A stretch of 64,000 bases of DNA from the NCBI GenBank assembly GCA_041071465.1, contig CP163498.1, positions 2,446,501 to 2,510,500 on the forward strand, given 5' to 3'. This stretch comes from Pseudomonas putida. GTDB lineage: Bacteria; Pseudomonadota; Gammaproteobacteria; Pseudomonadales; Pseudomonadaceae. Made by a program: the position numbers and the translations under genes. The notes under the pieces were generated by a model. That model had not been told where the DNA came from. It did not search any database and worked only from the letters and a program-made list of their open reading frames with translations. Position 1 is the stretch's first letter, and every line of letters begins with the position of its first letter. Shown here piece after piece: positions 30,762-38,221 of this stretch.

Positions 30762-33059
30762 ATGAATGCTATGAGCACCCCGAAAGTCTTCACCCCCAGC
30801 AGCCCAAGTGGCAGTCGTCTCAAGCCGCTGGCCTTCTTCGTTGCCGTTGCCATCAGCGGTGGCGCCATGGCTGCCGACGGTAAACCCCTGGAGCTGGATG
30901 CCACGCAGATCGAAGACAGCGCGTTACTGCCAGCCGACGATGCCGGCCAGTTGGGCTACACGGTCGAGCGCACTCGCAGCTCCACCGGCCTCGATCTGAC
31001 GCCGCGACAGACGCCACAATCGGTCACCACCATCACCCGTCAGCAGATGGATGACCGCGACATTCACACCATCGAGCAGGCGCTGCAAACCACGCCGGGC
31101 GTAACGGCCAACAAGTCCGAAGTGGGTGGGCGCACCGACTACCGTGCCCGTGGTTACTCGATCAGCAACTGGAAGGTCGATGGCCTGCAGACCCAGGGCG
31201 GCTCCGACTTCAGCGGCAGCGGCAATGCGCTGAACATGGACCTGTACGAACGCATCGACATCGTGCGCGGCGCCAACGGCCTGCTGGGCGGCACCGGCGA
31301 CCCGTCGGCCACCGTCAATCTGATCCGCAAGGCACCGACCAAAACCTTCGGCGGCAGCGCCTACGCCACCTACGGCAGCTGGGACAAACGCCGTCTGGGT
31401 GCCGACCTAAACCTGCCATTGTCCGAAGACGGCCGGCTGCGCTCGCGCTTCGTCATGACCCAGCAGGACGCCAACTCGTTCCGCGACAACCAGTCCGAGC
31501 GCTCCCGCGCCGCGCTGGCCAATTTCGAATTCGATCTGGACGAGGCGACCACCCTCGGCGCTGGCTACCAGTACGAGTACAACAAGGTGGTTGGTGGCGG
31601 CTGGGGGGCGAACATCCCGCTGTGGTACCGCGACGGCAGCAAGACCGACCTGCCACGTAGCACCAACGTGGTGCCCAGCTGGAGCTTTGGCGAGTACACC
31701 ACCCGCACTGCGTTCGGCTCGCTGGAGCACCGCTTCGACAACGACTGGACCCTGGACCTGAAAGGCGCCCAGGCCACTACCGAAGCCCTGAACCACCGTG
31801 GCCTGGCGAAGGTCAACTCGGCGGGCCGTGGCAGCTACGGCGGCTACTGGGACCAGGATGGCAGCGGCGCCGTGCTCAATGGCCTGCACAGCTCCAGCGA
31901 CACCACCCAGCAATCGGCGCAAATCGACCTGTCCGGTCCGTTCCAGTTGTTCGGCCGTACCCACCAGGCCATGGTTGGCTACAACGACAGCCGCACGGTG
32001 GGCTGGTCGCCGGAATACTCCTGCACCATGGTCGGTGACGGCATGGCCAGCGCGCCTGCTTTGGGCTGCCAGTTCCGCGCCAACAACGGCTTCCCGCTGA
32101 CCGACTGGCGCAATGGAGTGGATGACGACTACGACATCCTCGCCTCGCGCACCGGCCGCCACAGCAAGACCACCACCCGCCTGCAGGGCATGTACGCCGC
32201 CACCCGCCTGAGCATCACCGACCCGCTGTCGGTGATCGTCGGCGTGCGCACCAGCAACTACTCGTCCGTTACCCGTAGCGTGGCCGGCGTGCGCAGCAGC
32301 CAGGAAGAGAACGGCATCGTCACCCCTTACCTGGGTGCGGTGTACGATCTCAACGAGAATTACTCGGTGTATGCCAGCTACACCGACATCTTCACACCGC
32401 AAACTTCTGAAACCAGCAGCGGCAGCAAGGTCGAGCCGATTCGCGGGCAAAGCTACGAGACCGGCATCAAAGGTGAGTGGTTCGATGGCCGGTTGAACGC
32501 CTCGGCGGCGTACTTCCGCACCAAGCAGGAAAACAAGGCCGTGCTGGATGGCGACCTGACCACCCCGACTGGTGGCAATGCCTACAAGGCCGGTTCCGGG
32601 CAGGAAACTGACGGTATCGACCTGGAAGTCGCGGGTGCCCTGAGCCCCAACTGGAACGTGTATGCCGGCTACACCTACCTGCATTTCCGCCGCGTCGACA
32701 GCGACGGTCGCAGCGACCCGTCGCACCTGTTCAAGGCCTCGACCACCTACCGCCTGAGCGGCCCGCTCGACCGCCTCACCCTGGGCGCAGGCGTGACCGC
32801 GCAAACCAACATTCGCGCCATTTCCAGCCCGGCAGGTCAGCCCACCAATGGCGTGAGCAATGGTGCCACTGACGTGAACTGGTCCGGTTATGCCATCTGG
32901 AATGCCATGGCCAAGTACCAGCTGACCGACGACACCAGCGTCAGCCTCAACGCCAACAACCTGTTCGACAAGCACTACTACACCCAGTACGGGTTCTACG
33001 CCGGGGCAATCTATGGCGACCCGCGTAACCTTTCGCTGACGGTCAGCACTGCCTTCTGA
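30762..33059 (+). CDS. TonB-dependent ferric siderophore receptor
   Basis: 765 residues. Signal peptide (basic start, then LAFFVAVAISGGAMA). A short signalling-type N-terminal stretch is followed by the plug: TPRQTPQSVTTITRQQMDDR, QALQTTPGVTANKSEVGGRT, RIDIVRGANGLLGGTGDPSA. The barrel ends LSLTVSTAF with a terminal Phe. The plug motifs and length resemble FpvA/FoxA-type receptors. ATG 30771 is an alternative start; no strong ribosome site is seen before either. Probably regulated by the divergent two-component system. Confidence 0.93.
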   Translation: MNAMSTPKVFTPSSPSGSRLKPLAFFVAVAISGGAMAADGKPLELDATQIEDSALLPADDAGQLGYTVERTRSSTGLDLTPRQTPQSVTTITRQQMDDRDIHTIEQALQTTPGVTANKSEVGGRTDYRARGYSISNWKVDGLQTQGGSDFSGSGNALNMDLYERIDIVRGANGLLGGTGDPSATVNLIRKAPTKTFGGSAYATYGSWDKRRLGADLNLPLSEDGRLRSRFVMTQQDANSFRDNQSERSRAALANFEFDLDEATTLGAGYQYEYNKVVGGGWGANIPLWYRDGSKTDLPRSTNVVPSWSFGEYTTRTAFGSLEHRFDNDWTLDLKGAQATTEALNHRGLAKVNSAGRGSYGGYWDQDGSGAVLNGLHSSSDTTQQSAQIDLSGPFQLFGRTHQAMVGYNDSRTVGWSPEYSCTMVGDGMASAPALGCQFRANNGFPLTDWRNGVDDDYDILASRTGRHSKTTTRLQGMYAATRLSITDPLSVIVGVRTSNYSSVTRSVAGVRSSQEENGIVTPYLGAVYDLNENYSVYASYTDIFTPQTSETSSGSKVEPIRGQSYETGIKGEWFDGRLNASAAYFRTKQENKAVLDGDLTTPTGGNAYKAGSGQETDGIDLEVAGALSPNWNVYAGYTYLHFRRVDSDGRSDPSHLFKASTTYRLSGPLDRLTLGAGVTAQTNIRAISSPAGQPTNGVSNGATDVNWSGYAIWNAMAKYQLTDDTSVSLNANNLFDKHYYTQYGFYAGAIYGDPRNLSLTVSTAF

Positions 33060-33069
33060 TCAGGCACGG

Positions 33070-33118
33070 TCAAGTGTAGGAGCGGCCTTGTGTCGCGATG
33101 GGCCGCGCAGCGGCCCTT
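33070..33118. repeat. REP-like element
   Basis: GTGTAGGAGCGGCCTTGTGTC followed by GCGATGGGCCGCGCAGCGGCCC. The GCGGCCTTGTGTCGCGATGGGC core is the same as near 5792. Lies between convergent genes. Confidence 0.6.
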
Positions 33119-33120
33119 CT

Positions 33121-33327
33121 TCACCCGGGCTCTGCCTCTTGCCCCCGAACAACCGACTTCTCCAGCCGGCCCTCCAAGCTCTCCCAATCCTCGCCAAACA
33201 GCTCTATCGGATGCATTGTTCGATCTGCACCGTTGCCACAGGCTAGGGCTTTGGCTGGGCAGTAGAGGTCGCAGCCCCAGCAGATACGCTCGGGATGGCT
33301 GGGGTTTGTGGGGAATTTCTTGGCCAT
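33121..33327 (-). CDS. DUF3079 small cysteine-rich protein
   Basis: 68 residues from ATG 33327 (MAKKFPTNPSHPERICWGCD). Four cysteines in ICWGCDLYCPAKALACGNG and the conserved tail HPIELFGEDW fit the DUF3079 family. Probably binds a metal. Function unknown. It is convergent with the TonB receptor and is the last core gene before the mobile element. Confidence 0.8.
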   Translation of the reverse strand: MAKKFPTNPSHPERICWGCDLYCPAKALACGNGADRTMHPIELFGEDWESLEGRLEKSVVRGQEAEPG

Positions 33328-33500
33328 GGGGTGCTTCCCTCAAGGGCTGCCTGAAAACAGGCTATGCCTCATGGCTGCAGGGAGCTTGATCGAAATCAAA
33401 CGCTGCAGTAATTGCACGAGCACGCTGAGGGGGAAGGCTGCAGTCTTTTGGCGACTGCAGGGTGTTTGATGTGGGTATTCAAAGAAAAACGGTACAAACA
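33328..33500. other. Core region flanking the left att site
   Basis: Contains CTGCAG repeats (GGCTGCAGGG near 33374, GACTGCAGGG near 33454) but no gene. It is the original downstream flank of the tRNA-Thr gene. Confidence 0.4.
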
Positions 33501-33530
33501 AAAAAGGCCCACCTTTCGGTGAGCCTTTTT
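33501..33530. terminator. Original tRNA-Thr terminator, displaced by integration
   Basis: AAAAAGGCCCACC, loop TTTC, GGTGAGCCTTTTT. Read on the minus strand it would follow the tRNA-Thr 3' end. A near-copy with a different loop lies next to the intact tRNA at 57300. Confidence 0.8.
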
Positions 33531-33540
33531 GATACTGCGT

Positions 33541-33586
33541 ATGGTGCCGGCACCAGGAATCGAACCCTGGAACTACTGATTACAAG
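33541..33586. repeat. attL: displaced 3' half of tRNA-Thr
   Basis: 46 bp identical to 57341-57386 except two substitutions (33568 T vs G, 33572 A vs C). The two copies are exactly 23800 bp apart. It covers the CCA end, T arm, variable loop and anticodon arm of tRNA-Thr on the minus strand, then diverges at the anticodon stem. Both mismatches are in or next to the T stem. In this copy the T stem pairs perfectly (CCAGG with CCTGG), while the right copy has a G-U pair. This is the classic integration scar of a tyrosine recombinase. Confidence 0.92.
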
Positions 33587-33713
33587 CCGTTTGCTCTGAT
33601 GGTTTTCGAGAGGTCACCGATTCTCATGGGATGCCGTGATAACCAGAGAAAGCCCCACATAACGCCGTCTTGATGTCTTTCTATGTTTCACCCGATAGCG
33701 TACCTTTGCATCG

Positions 33714-33760
33714 AAAACGGGGATCGAACGGGAAAACGTGGAGGCAACGGGGAAAAATGG
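33714..33760 (+). promoter_or_regulatory. Candidate integrase arm-type sites, left
   Basis: Three related words: AAAACGGGGATCG, GAACGGGAAAACGTGG and AACGGGGAAAAATGG (33746-33760). The last 15 bases recur exactly at 57265-57279 beside attR. Same orientation, inside both element ends. They overlap the integrase ribosome site and start codon, so binding could also autoregulate int. Confidence 0.55.
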
Positions 33761-35205
33761 CTAAGCGCACGCGCATGACTGAGATGGAGGCATACTCCGT
33801 AAAAACCCGACAGTCTGAGCCGGTGGGTTCTCGTGGAAAGGGCACTCTGCTTCTCGAGCGCAAAGCATCAGGTGCAATCCAGGCCTATTACCGAGAGCGC
33901 ACACCTGACAGCGATAAGAGGCTGGTGCTGGGGACGCTCTCCAAGAAGCCCCGTGTAGGGACAGGTGAGCATACCCTTGATGGAATCCGCGCCGAGGCGA
34001 TGCGTATCTCTGTTGAGGCCGCGGCTGCGGGAGGCCTGGCCAAGTACCTGACGTATGTTGCTGAACAGAAGGCAGCAGTCGAGATCGAGCAAGAGAACGC
34101 GGCTGCGCGGATGGAACAAGAGAGGCTTGAGCGCTTGCGCTTGGCTGAGATAGACGCAGCCCGCGGCAGCTTCCATGACCTTTTCTTAGATTACATCGAG
34201 TCACGCCGGGCCAAGGCGACCATAGGCGTTGTGAAAGAGCTGGAGCGCTTGTTCAAGAGCAACCTGGCAACCCCCCATCCCGACATCATGCTGATGAAGG
34301 CCCGGGACATTCGATCAGAGCATATCCTCACGATCCTCAACCCGATCTGGAATCGCGGCTCCAAGGTCCAGGCCGATCGGATGCGTTCTTTCCTTGTCGC
34401 GGCTTTCAATCATGGCCTTACGGTCGAGAGCGTCGTAGGGCGCTCAAACGACAAGGTCTATAGCCTTGAGATCAACCCGGCCGCAATGGTGAAGGTGGAG
34501 AAGGTCTCCGCTCCTGTCGAGCGGGCCCTCTCGGATGCTGAGCTGAAGCACTTTTGGCAGACGATCGAGAGCACAGATGGCATTGGTCCGGTGATGGCGC
34601 TGCTGTTCAAGTTTGTAATCGCGACTGGTGGCCAGCGCATCAAGAACATCGTCGAAACCACATGGGCTGACTACGACCTGGACGAGGGCACTGTTCTACT
34701 CGTTCACCGTAAGGGAAGGGGCGGGCAGACCTTGAGCCGGCCGCACCTGGTCCCGCTTTCGGATCGTGCGATCTCGATCATGCGGCGCGTGCTTGAAATC
34801 AGCGGTGACCATCAATGGCCTTGGACTACGCATGGCAAGCAGCCCTTCGTTATCAGTAGTCCGACCCATGCGATAGCGGATTGGATGGATTCCAAGCATG
34901 CTGTGGTCGACGGAGTGCGGATGTCGCCCTTTTCGCCCCGCGACCTGCGCCGCACTTGCACCCAGCTTATGCAGCGGTGCGGTGTTGATGATCGCCTGTC
35001 CGACCTTCTGCAGGCGCATGGCCAAACGGGGGTTGTATCGAAGCACTATCGGAACAACGCTGAGGCTGCGTTACCGGAGAAGCGTCGAGCACTTGAACAA
35101 TTTGAGCACTGCTTGGCAGTTGCTCTGGGCGAGCTGAAAAATAAAGATGGCAATGCGCTATCAATGGGGCGGCGGGTCAAGAAAAGCTCCAGGTCAAAGC
35201 CGTAA
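33757..35205 (+). CDS. int: Tyrosine-type site-specific integrase
   Basis: 482 residues from ATG 33757 (MAKRTRMTEMEAYSVKTRQS); a longer start at 33670 lies over the arm-site region and is less likely. N-terminal arm-binding part with a helical, Glu/Ala-rich stretch (about 90-130), core-binding domain (FHDLFLDYIESRRAKATIGV), then the catalytic domain: Arg in FVIATGGQRIKNIVETTW, box II FSPRDLRRTCTQLMQ (Arg where many have His), and the nucleophile Tyr in VSKHYRNNAE. P4/bacteriophage-type family that targets tRNA genes. It is 170 bp from attL. Confidence 0.93.
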   Translation: MAKRTRMTEMEAYSVKTRQSEPVGSRGKGTLLLERKASGAIQAYYRERTPDSDKRLVLGTLSKKPRVGTGEHTLDGIRAEAMRISVEAAAAGGLAKYLTYVAEQKAAVEIEQENAAARMEQERLERLRLAEIDAARGSFHDLFLDYIESRRAKATIGVVKELERLFKSNLATPHPDIMLMKARDIRSEHILTILNPIWNRGSKVQADRMRSFLVAAFNHGLTVESVVGRSNDKVYSLEINPAAMVKVEKVSAPVERALSDAELKHFWQTIESTDGIGPVMALLFKFVIATGGQRIKNIVETTWADYDLDEGTVLLVHRKGRGGQTLSRPHLVPLSDRAISIMRRVLEISGDHQWPWTTHGKQPFVISSPTHAIADWMDSKHAVVDGVRMSPFSPRDLRRTCTQLMQRCGVDDRLSDLLQAHGQTGVVSKHYRNNAEAALPEKRRALEQFEHCLAVALGELKNKDGNALSMGRRVKKSSRSKP

Positions 35206-35536
35206 CGCATGTCAGCGGCCCCATTCTTGCAGGCGAAGAAGCCGGGCTGATTTAGCAGCTAAATTTTGAGCTCCCGCTTCAATCCCGCCTCCCACCATAG
35301 ATGCCTGGGCGCCGATGGCTTCAGCAGCGCTGATGATCATTCCGCCCCCCAGGCTGCTGCACGTCGACATTCTCCGCTTGGGGCGACCTCAGGCCCTTAT
35401 TCAATTCAAAAGAACCCATGGGGAACAGGTCGGAACGGTGAATAGGGTAGCGAATAAGCCCAAATAAACAACGTATCGTATTACGCAGCGTTGTTAGTTA
35501 CCGGTCAGGATCTTCTGCATCTTACAAAAGAGCGTG

Positions 35537-35573
35537 CGCGCCACAAAATCGTACTTCATGGTTTTGTGGCGCG
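35537..35573. repeat. 37-bp inverted repeat, copy 1
   Basis: CGCGCCACAAAA, 13-bp centre, TTTTGTGGCGCG: a perfect 12-bp dyad. A second copy with the same arms and a different 13-bp centre is at 45095-45131. No T tract follows, so it is not a normal terminator. Confidence 0.75.
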
Positions 35574-35648
35574 AGGTGACGGCTACTTGTTACAGATGAA
35601 AAAGAAGATCGGTGCGTGATTGCGAGATGTGGACGGGCGAGGATCGAA

Positions 35649-35670
35649 TGAGGCCCTCATGAGGCCCTCA
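35649..35670. repeat. Tandem palindromic pair TGAGGCCCTCA
   Basis: Two back-to-back 11-bp copies, each nearly palindromic (TGAGG/CCTCA), period 11. Confidence 0.8.
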
Positions 35671-35775
35671 ATAGGGGCCAGTAAAACCGGGGGTTTCAGA
35701 CGCATCACCTACCGTTCGTCGGCATTTTTTCCTGAATCCATAATCTGCTTTTGCACGTATTGAGACCTTGTTGGT

Positions 35776-35795
35776 ACGTATGGGGACGTATGGGG
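35776..35795. repeat. Tandem pair ACGTATGGGG
   Basis: Two consecutive 10-bp copies, period 10. Same tandem-pair style as the large array at 52285-54876. Confidence 0.8.
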
Positions 35796-35994
35796 CAATG
35801 TATACAGGCGCGGGTAGAATGGCTGAGAGGTTTAGTTATCTAAAGGTAACTGCTGACGAGCAGAGAAAGTTGTTGCGACATCACGGGCATCGCCGCTAAC
35901 ATCTGGGCATTCCTAAAGCAGCCGCCAGTTATTTAAACACTATGGCGAACTGTTGGGATGATGGGTCGCGAATCTGCAGACAAAGAAAAGCCCC

Positions 35995-36042
35995 GACGCT
36001 ACCAACGTCGAGGCCTTGATCGGGAAGGACGCTACCAACGTC
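35995..36042. repeat. Repeated operator-like word GACGCTACCAACGTC
   Basis: Exact 15-bp copies at 35995-36009 and 36028-36042. Each has GACG/CGTC dyad ends. Spacing of 33 bp is three helical turns. They lie about 170-220 bp upstream of the AlpA-like gene and are a candidate operator. Confidence 0.65.
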
Positions 36043-36213
36043 CGCTGCATGATGGTCGACCCAGCAAGCACCCCGAGGTGAAGCATTTCTACGGGCTTCG
36101 CGGCGGACTGTAGTACCGGAAGGAACAATACGCAACTGGGTATTTATGCAGTGGCTATGGGCCCTTCAAGCAGTTCGCTCCCTCGGTACGTCTATATCTT
36201 AGAGGTACCTACC

Positions 36214-36432
36214 ATGGCTCAAGCCGCCACTTGCATTGCCGATGTACCCAACCTGCCGATCCCCGGCGCCCGCGCTACCGCAGCTCAGCTTTGCGCCAAG
36301 TATCAAGTCAGCCGCTCCACTTGGTGGCGCTGGTCCAAAACTCCCGGCTTTCCGGCTCCTATTCGCTTCGGTCGTTCTGTCCGTTGGGAACCTGACTCTG
36401 TGGAATCCTTCCTGCGCAGCCAGGAGGCCTAA
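36214..36432 (+). CDS. AlpA-family DNA-binding regulator
   Basis: 72 residues from ATG 36214 (MAQAATCIADVPNLPIPGAR), preceded by AGAGGT. The helix-turn-helix ATAAQLCAKYQVSRSTWWRW and wing PAPIRFGRSVRWEPDSVESF are typical of AlpA/excisionase-like proteins. In P4 the equivalent Vis protein represses promoters and acts as excisionase. A longer ORF start at 36151 has no ribosome site. First gene of the rightward train. Confidence 0.8.
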   Translation: MAQAATCIADVPNLPIPGARATAAQLCAKYQVSRSTWWRWSKTPGFPAPIRFGRSVRWEPDSVESFLRSQEA

Positions 36433-36605
36433 CCCATGATGTCCAATCAACTCTGCGTGAGCGCAGAGAAGGGATCGGCTGGCTTGGAAAAAGCGGTTCT
36501 ATCCCTTCCCGTACCCTTAAAAAATTTGGTGCATCCCCGCGAGGTCCAGCAGGGGCATAAGAGCGAGCGCGATCAAGCAGGCTGTGAAGGCGAGGGGGCA
36601 TGAAC
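36433..36605. other. Gap between AlpA-like and HTH genes
   Basis: Contains TAAAAAATTTGGTGCATC near 36519 and the ribosome site GAGGGGG at 36592; no gene seen. Confidence 0.35.
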
Positions 36606-36905
36606 ATGGCAGACACTCCGCCTCTCAATAGTGGTTGCCCAGCGTGCGATAACAATGACACCAGCGGCAGCGCGCAGCGTATTCGCTTGCTTGCCCACTT
36701 GCGCCAGCACGGCTCGATCAACACCTTCCAGGCCATCGCGCAGCTGAACATCGTGCGCCCGGGCGCGCGTATTGCCGAGCTTCGCGCCCTGGGTCACAAG
36801 ATTGCTACTCATCTGAGCACGCTGAAAGATGACCATGGTCGCGATCATCGCAAAGTGGCCACGTACTTCCTGAGCGCTGGGTCGGCGCAGAAGGTGGTCG
36901 AATGA
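36606..36905 (+). CDS. Winged-helix (HTH_39-like) DNA-binding protein
   Basis: 99 residues. Start ATG 36606 is chosen because GAGGGGG at 36592 has correct spacing; ATG 36600 would be almost on top of it. The body SAQRIRLLAHLRQHGSINTF followed by QAIAQLNIVRPGARIAELRALGH is the HTH_39 pattern common in phage and satellite operons. A CxxC (CPAC) sits at the N-terminus. Its stop overlaps the next reading frame, which encodes the C4-type RNA. Probably regulatory. Confidence 0.7.
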   Translation: MADTPPLNSGCPACDNNDTSGSAQRIRLLAHLRQHGSINTFQAIAQLNIVRPGARIAELRALGHKIATHLSTLKDDHGRDHRKVATYFLSAGSAQKVVE

Positions 36906-36984
36906 TGCCGTCACTAAAGATCCGCGATGAACGGTCGATAATTCTGGTTGCAGGCAATTGTGATGCTCGGTATGGTTCGCCGGT

Positions 36985-37069
36985 CGCTGCAAATTCAGCG
37001 GCCGGGTTTGGCGACCCGTCACACGTTAGGCGCAACAGCGCCCCCATCACGATTGCAGGCGCTTTTTTT
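36985..37069 (+). ncRNA. C4-type antisense RNA
   Basis: Structured segment: stem CGGGT/ACCCG around TTGGCG (37003-37018), then CGTTAGG and stem GGCGC-AACA-GCGCC (37029-37042), and a competing intrinsic terminator GCGCC ... GGCGC plus seven Ts (37038-37069). Its TTGGCGA (37008) and CGTTAGG (37024) words are complementary to TCGCCAA (37143) and CCTAACG (37129) just downstream. This is the arrangement of C4/cI RNAs of P1, P7 and P4, which give immunity by antisense pairing. Ends are approximate. Confidence 0.72.
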
Positions 37070-37128
37070 GTGCCCGCAGTCCCGTGTTATGGCGGCTGTG
37101 CGCGGGAGACCTTCGGGTCTGCCGGGTT

Positions 37129-37215
37129 CCTAACGTCCCGGTTCGCCAACCTGCGTACAGCTGCCACCCATAATCGTTTGGCGACGGTTCGTGGCAGCTC
37201 CCACTCAACGTTAGG
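37129..37215 (+). promoter_or_regulatory. Antisense target and translation switch
   Basis: CCTAACGT (37129-37136) and TCGCCAA (37143-37149) can pair either with the C4-type RNA upstream or with a second set of the same words downstream, TTGGCGA (37178) and CGTTAGG (37209-37215). The latter includes the ribosome site TTAGGAG of the 52-residue gene at 37226. So pairing choice could expose or hide translation start and affect termination. Confidence 0.65.
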
Positions 37216-37225
37216 AGCTCGACCC

Positions 37226-37384
37226 ATGCACGCCCTCAATCCATCCAAAATCCGCGCACACGCCCACCGGCGTCTGGCCCTGGCCGCACTTCGCGCAAAT
37301 TCTTCCCTGTCTGTCCGTCTCGCCCGCTATAACCATCACGCCGAGATCGCCCGCGCCCTGGAAGGGCAAGGCGGTGCTCAGTGA
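37226..37384 (+). CDS. Small basic protein (52 aa) controlled by the C4-type RNA
   Basis: Reads MHALNPSKIRAHAHRRLALA and ends ALEGQGGAQ. The ribosome site TTAGGAG is 6-10 bp upstream and lies within the antisense-complementary region. The same frame is open back to 36902, but that part overlaps the structured RNA and reads like a low-complexity translation of it, so I place the gene start here. Stop overlaps the next GTG start (GTGA). In P1-like systems this position holds a small regulator or kil-type protein; function unknown here. Confidence 0.65.
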   Translation: MHALNPSKIRAHAHRRLALAALRANSSLSVRLARYNHHAEIARALEGQGGAQ

Positions 37385-37713
37385 CTCACATTCAGCAAGT
37401 CGTCGAGGCCATACAGGGCTTCATCCAGTCTCAGGTCGTGGTCACGAATCCAGGGCAACAAGTGTTCCGTCTACCCCCAGTGGTTGGGGTAGGCCTCGCA
37501 GGTGATATCGCCACTTTGGTAAGTGCGGACTTTCCGCAAGCAGCTGTGAGCATCCTGGGTCGTTGCCGTGGCTCTTTGGCCGGGCTGGACGAGGCCATGC
37601 GTGTGTCGGATGAAGTCCGTGCCGCGTTGGAGGAATGCCGGCGACAGGCGCACCCAGGCGCAGCTCTGGTGGAACACTTTCAGGCGGCTGTCAATGTCGG
37701 AGGTGCCCAATGA
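37381..37713 (+). CDS. Hypothetical satellite protein (110 aa)
   Basis: GTG 37381 overlaps the previous TGA; the stop overlaps the next ATG (ATGA). Soluble, with a hydrophobic middle (PPVVGVGLAGDIATLVS) and helical C-terminus. Not recognised. The coupling on both sides supports it being real. Confidence 0.65.
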   Translation: MTHIQQVVEAIQGFIQSQVVVTNPGQQVFRLPPVVGVGLAGDIATLVSADFPQAAVSILGRCRGSLAGLDEAMRVSDEVRAALEECRRQAHPGAALVEHFQAAVNVGGAQ

Positions 37714-38009
37714 ATCACTTCCCAATCGATGCAACCATTGAAGGCGAGGTGCTTTCAGAGGCGGTTCTTGATGCCCGCGAGATGTGCTGCATGAACTTTG
37801 CCCGCGACGAGCACAAGAAGCTGGAGACGATCCTGTTGACGCTCGTGATCCCAGCGCTGGGCGGGTATGACAACGAGCTGGCCTGCGACATTGCCCGTCA
37901 CCTCGAGCAGATCCAGTCCTTCAGCGGCAATTATTGTTGGCGCCATCGCCACCTTGGTGCCTCGCATGGTGTTGTTGGCCAGCCTGCTGCTAACGGAGGT
38001 CTTGTATGA
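37710..38009 (+). CDS. Hypothetical satellite protein (99 aa)
   Basis: ATG 37710 overlaps the previous stop, and its stop overlaps ATG 38006. N-terminal half acidic (FPIDATIEGEVLSEAVLDAR), middle LETILLTLVIPALGGYDNEL. Not recognised. Confidence 0.6.
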   Translation: MNHFPIDATIEGEVLSEAVLDAREMCCMNFARDEHKKLETILLTLVIPALGGYDNELACDIARHLEQIQSFSGNYCWRHRHLGASHGVVGQPAANGGLV

Positions 38010-38221
38010 CTTCCGTTATCCAGATGCCGGACGATATCCGGGACGATCTTCGCGACGTGCAAGGCATCCTTGTGCTGTTGAGCATGGCCCTGGCAGTGAT
38101 CGCCTCGCCTGCCACCCCAGTCATCGTTGCCCGTGTCACTGCCGTGATGGCGCAGCACACCGCCATGGCCTGGGCCGAAATGCTGGACGGCATGATTGCT
38201 GAGCAAGGGGGTGATCTGTGA
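38006..38221 (+). CDS. Hypothetical protein (71 aa) with hydrophobic helix
   Basis: MTSVIQMPDDIRDDLRDVQG then an apolar stretch (GILVLLSMALAVIASPATPVIVARV) that could be a membrane helix or a buried core. Overlaps both neighbours by 4 bp. Size and hydrophobicity recall small kil/eta-like proteins of satellites, but this is only a guess. Confidence 0.6.
   Translation: MTSVIQMPDDIRDDLRDVQGILVLLSMALAVIASPATPVIVARVTAVMAQHTAMAWAEMLDGMIAEQGGDL

Larger units (their letters stand above)
35206..36213. other. 1-kb non-coding regulatory region between int and the AlpA-like gene
   Basis: No convincing ORF. It holds an inverted repeat (35537-35573), two tandem word pairs (35649-35670, 35776-35795), and a repeated palindromic word (35995-36042), each listed separately. 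Such density of repeats suggests operators or other protein-binding sites of the element. Confidence 0.55.

Noticed and set aside
31407..32975. 522-codon minus-strand ORF
   Set aside because: Antisense shadow of the TonB receptor.
35537..35573. Intrinsic terminator
   Set aside because: Stem has A/T next to the loop and no U tract; a duplicate elsewhere has the same arms, which fits a protein site better.
36902..37225. N-terminal extension of the 52-residue gene
   Set aside because: The frame is open, but it covers the C4-type RNA and its target; the ribosome site favours ATG 37226. I keep the extension only as a possibility.
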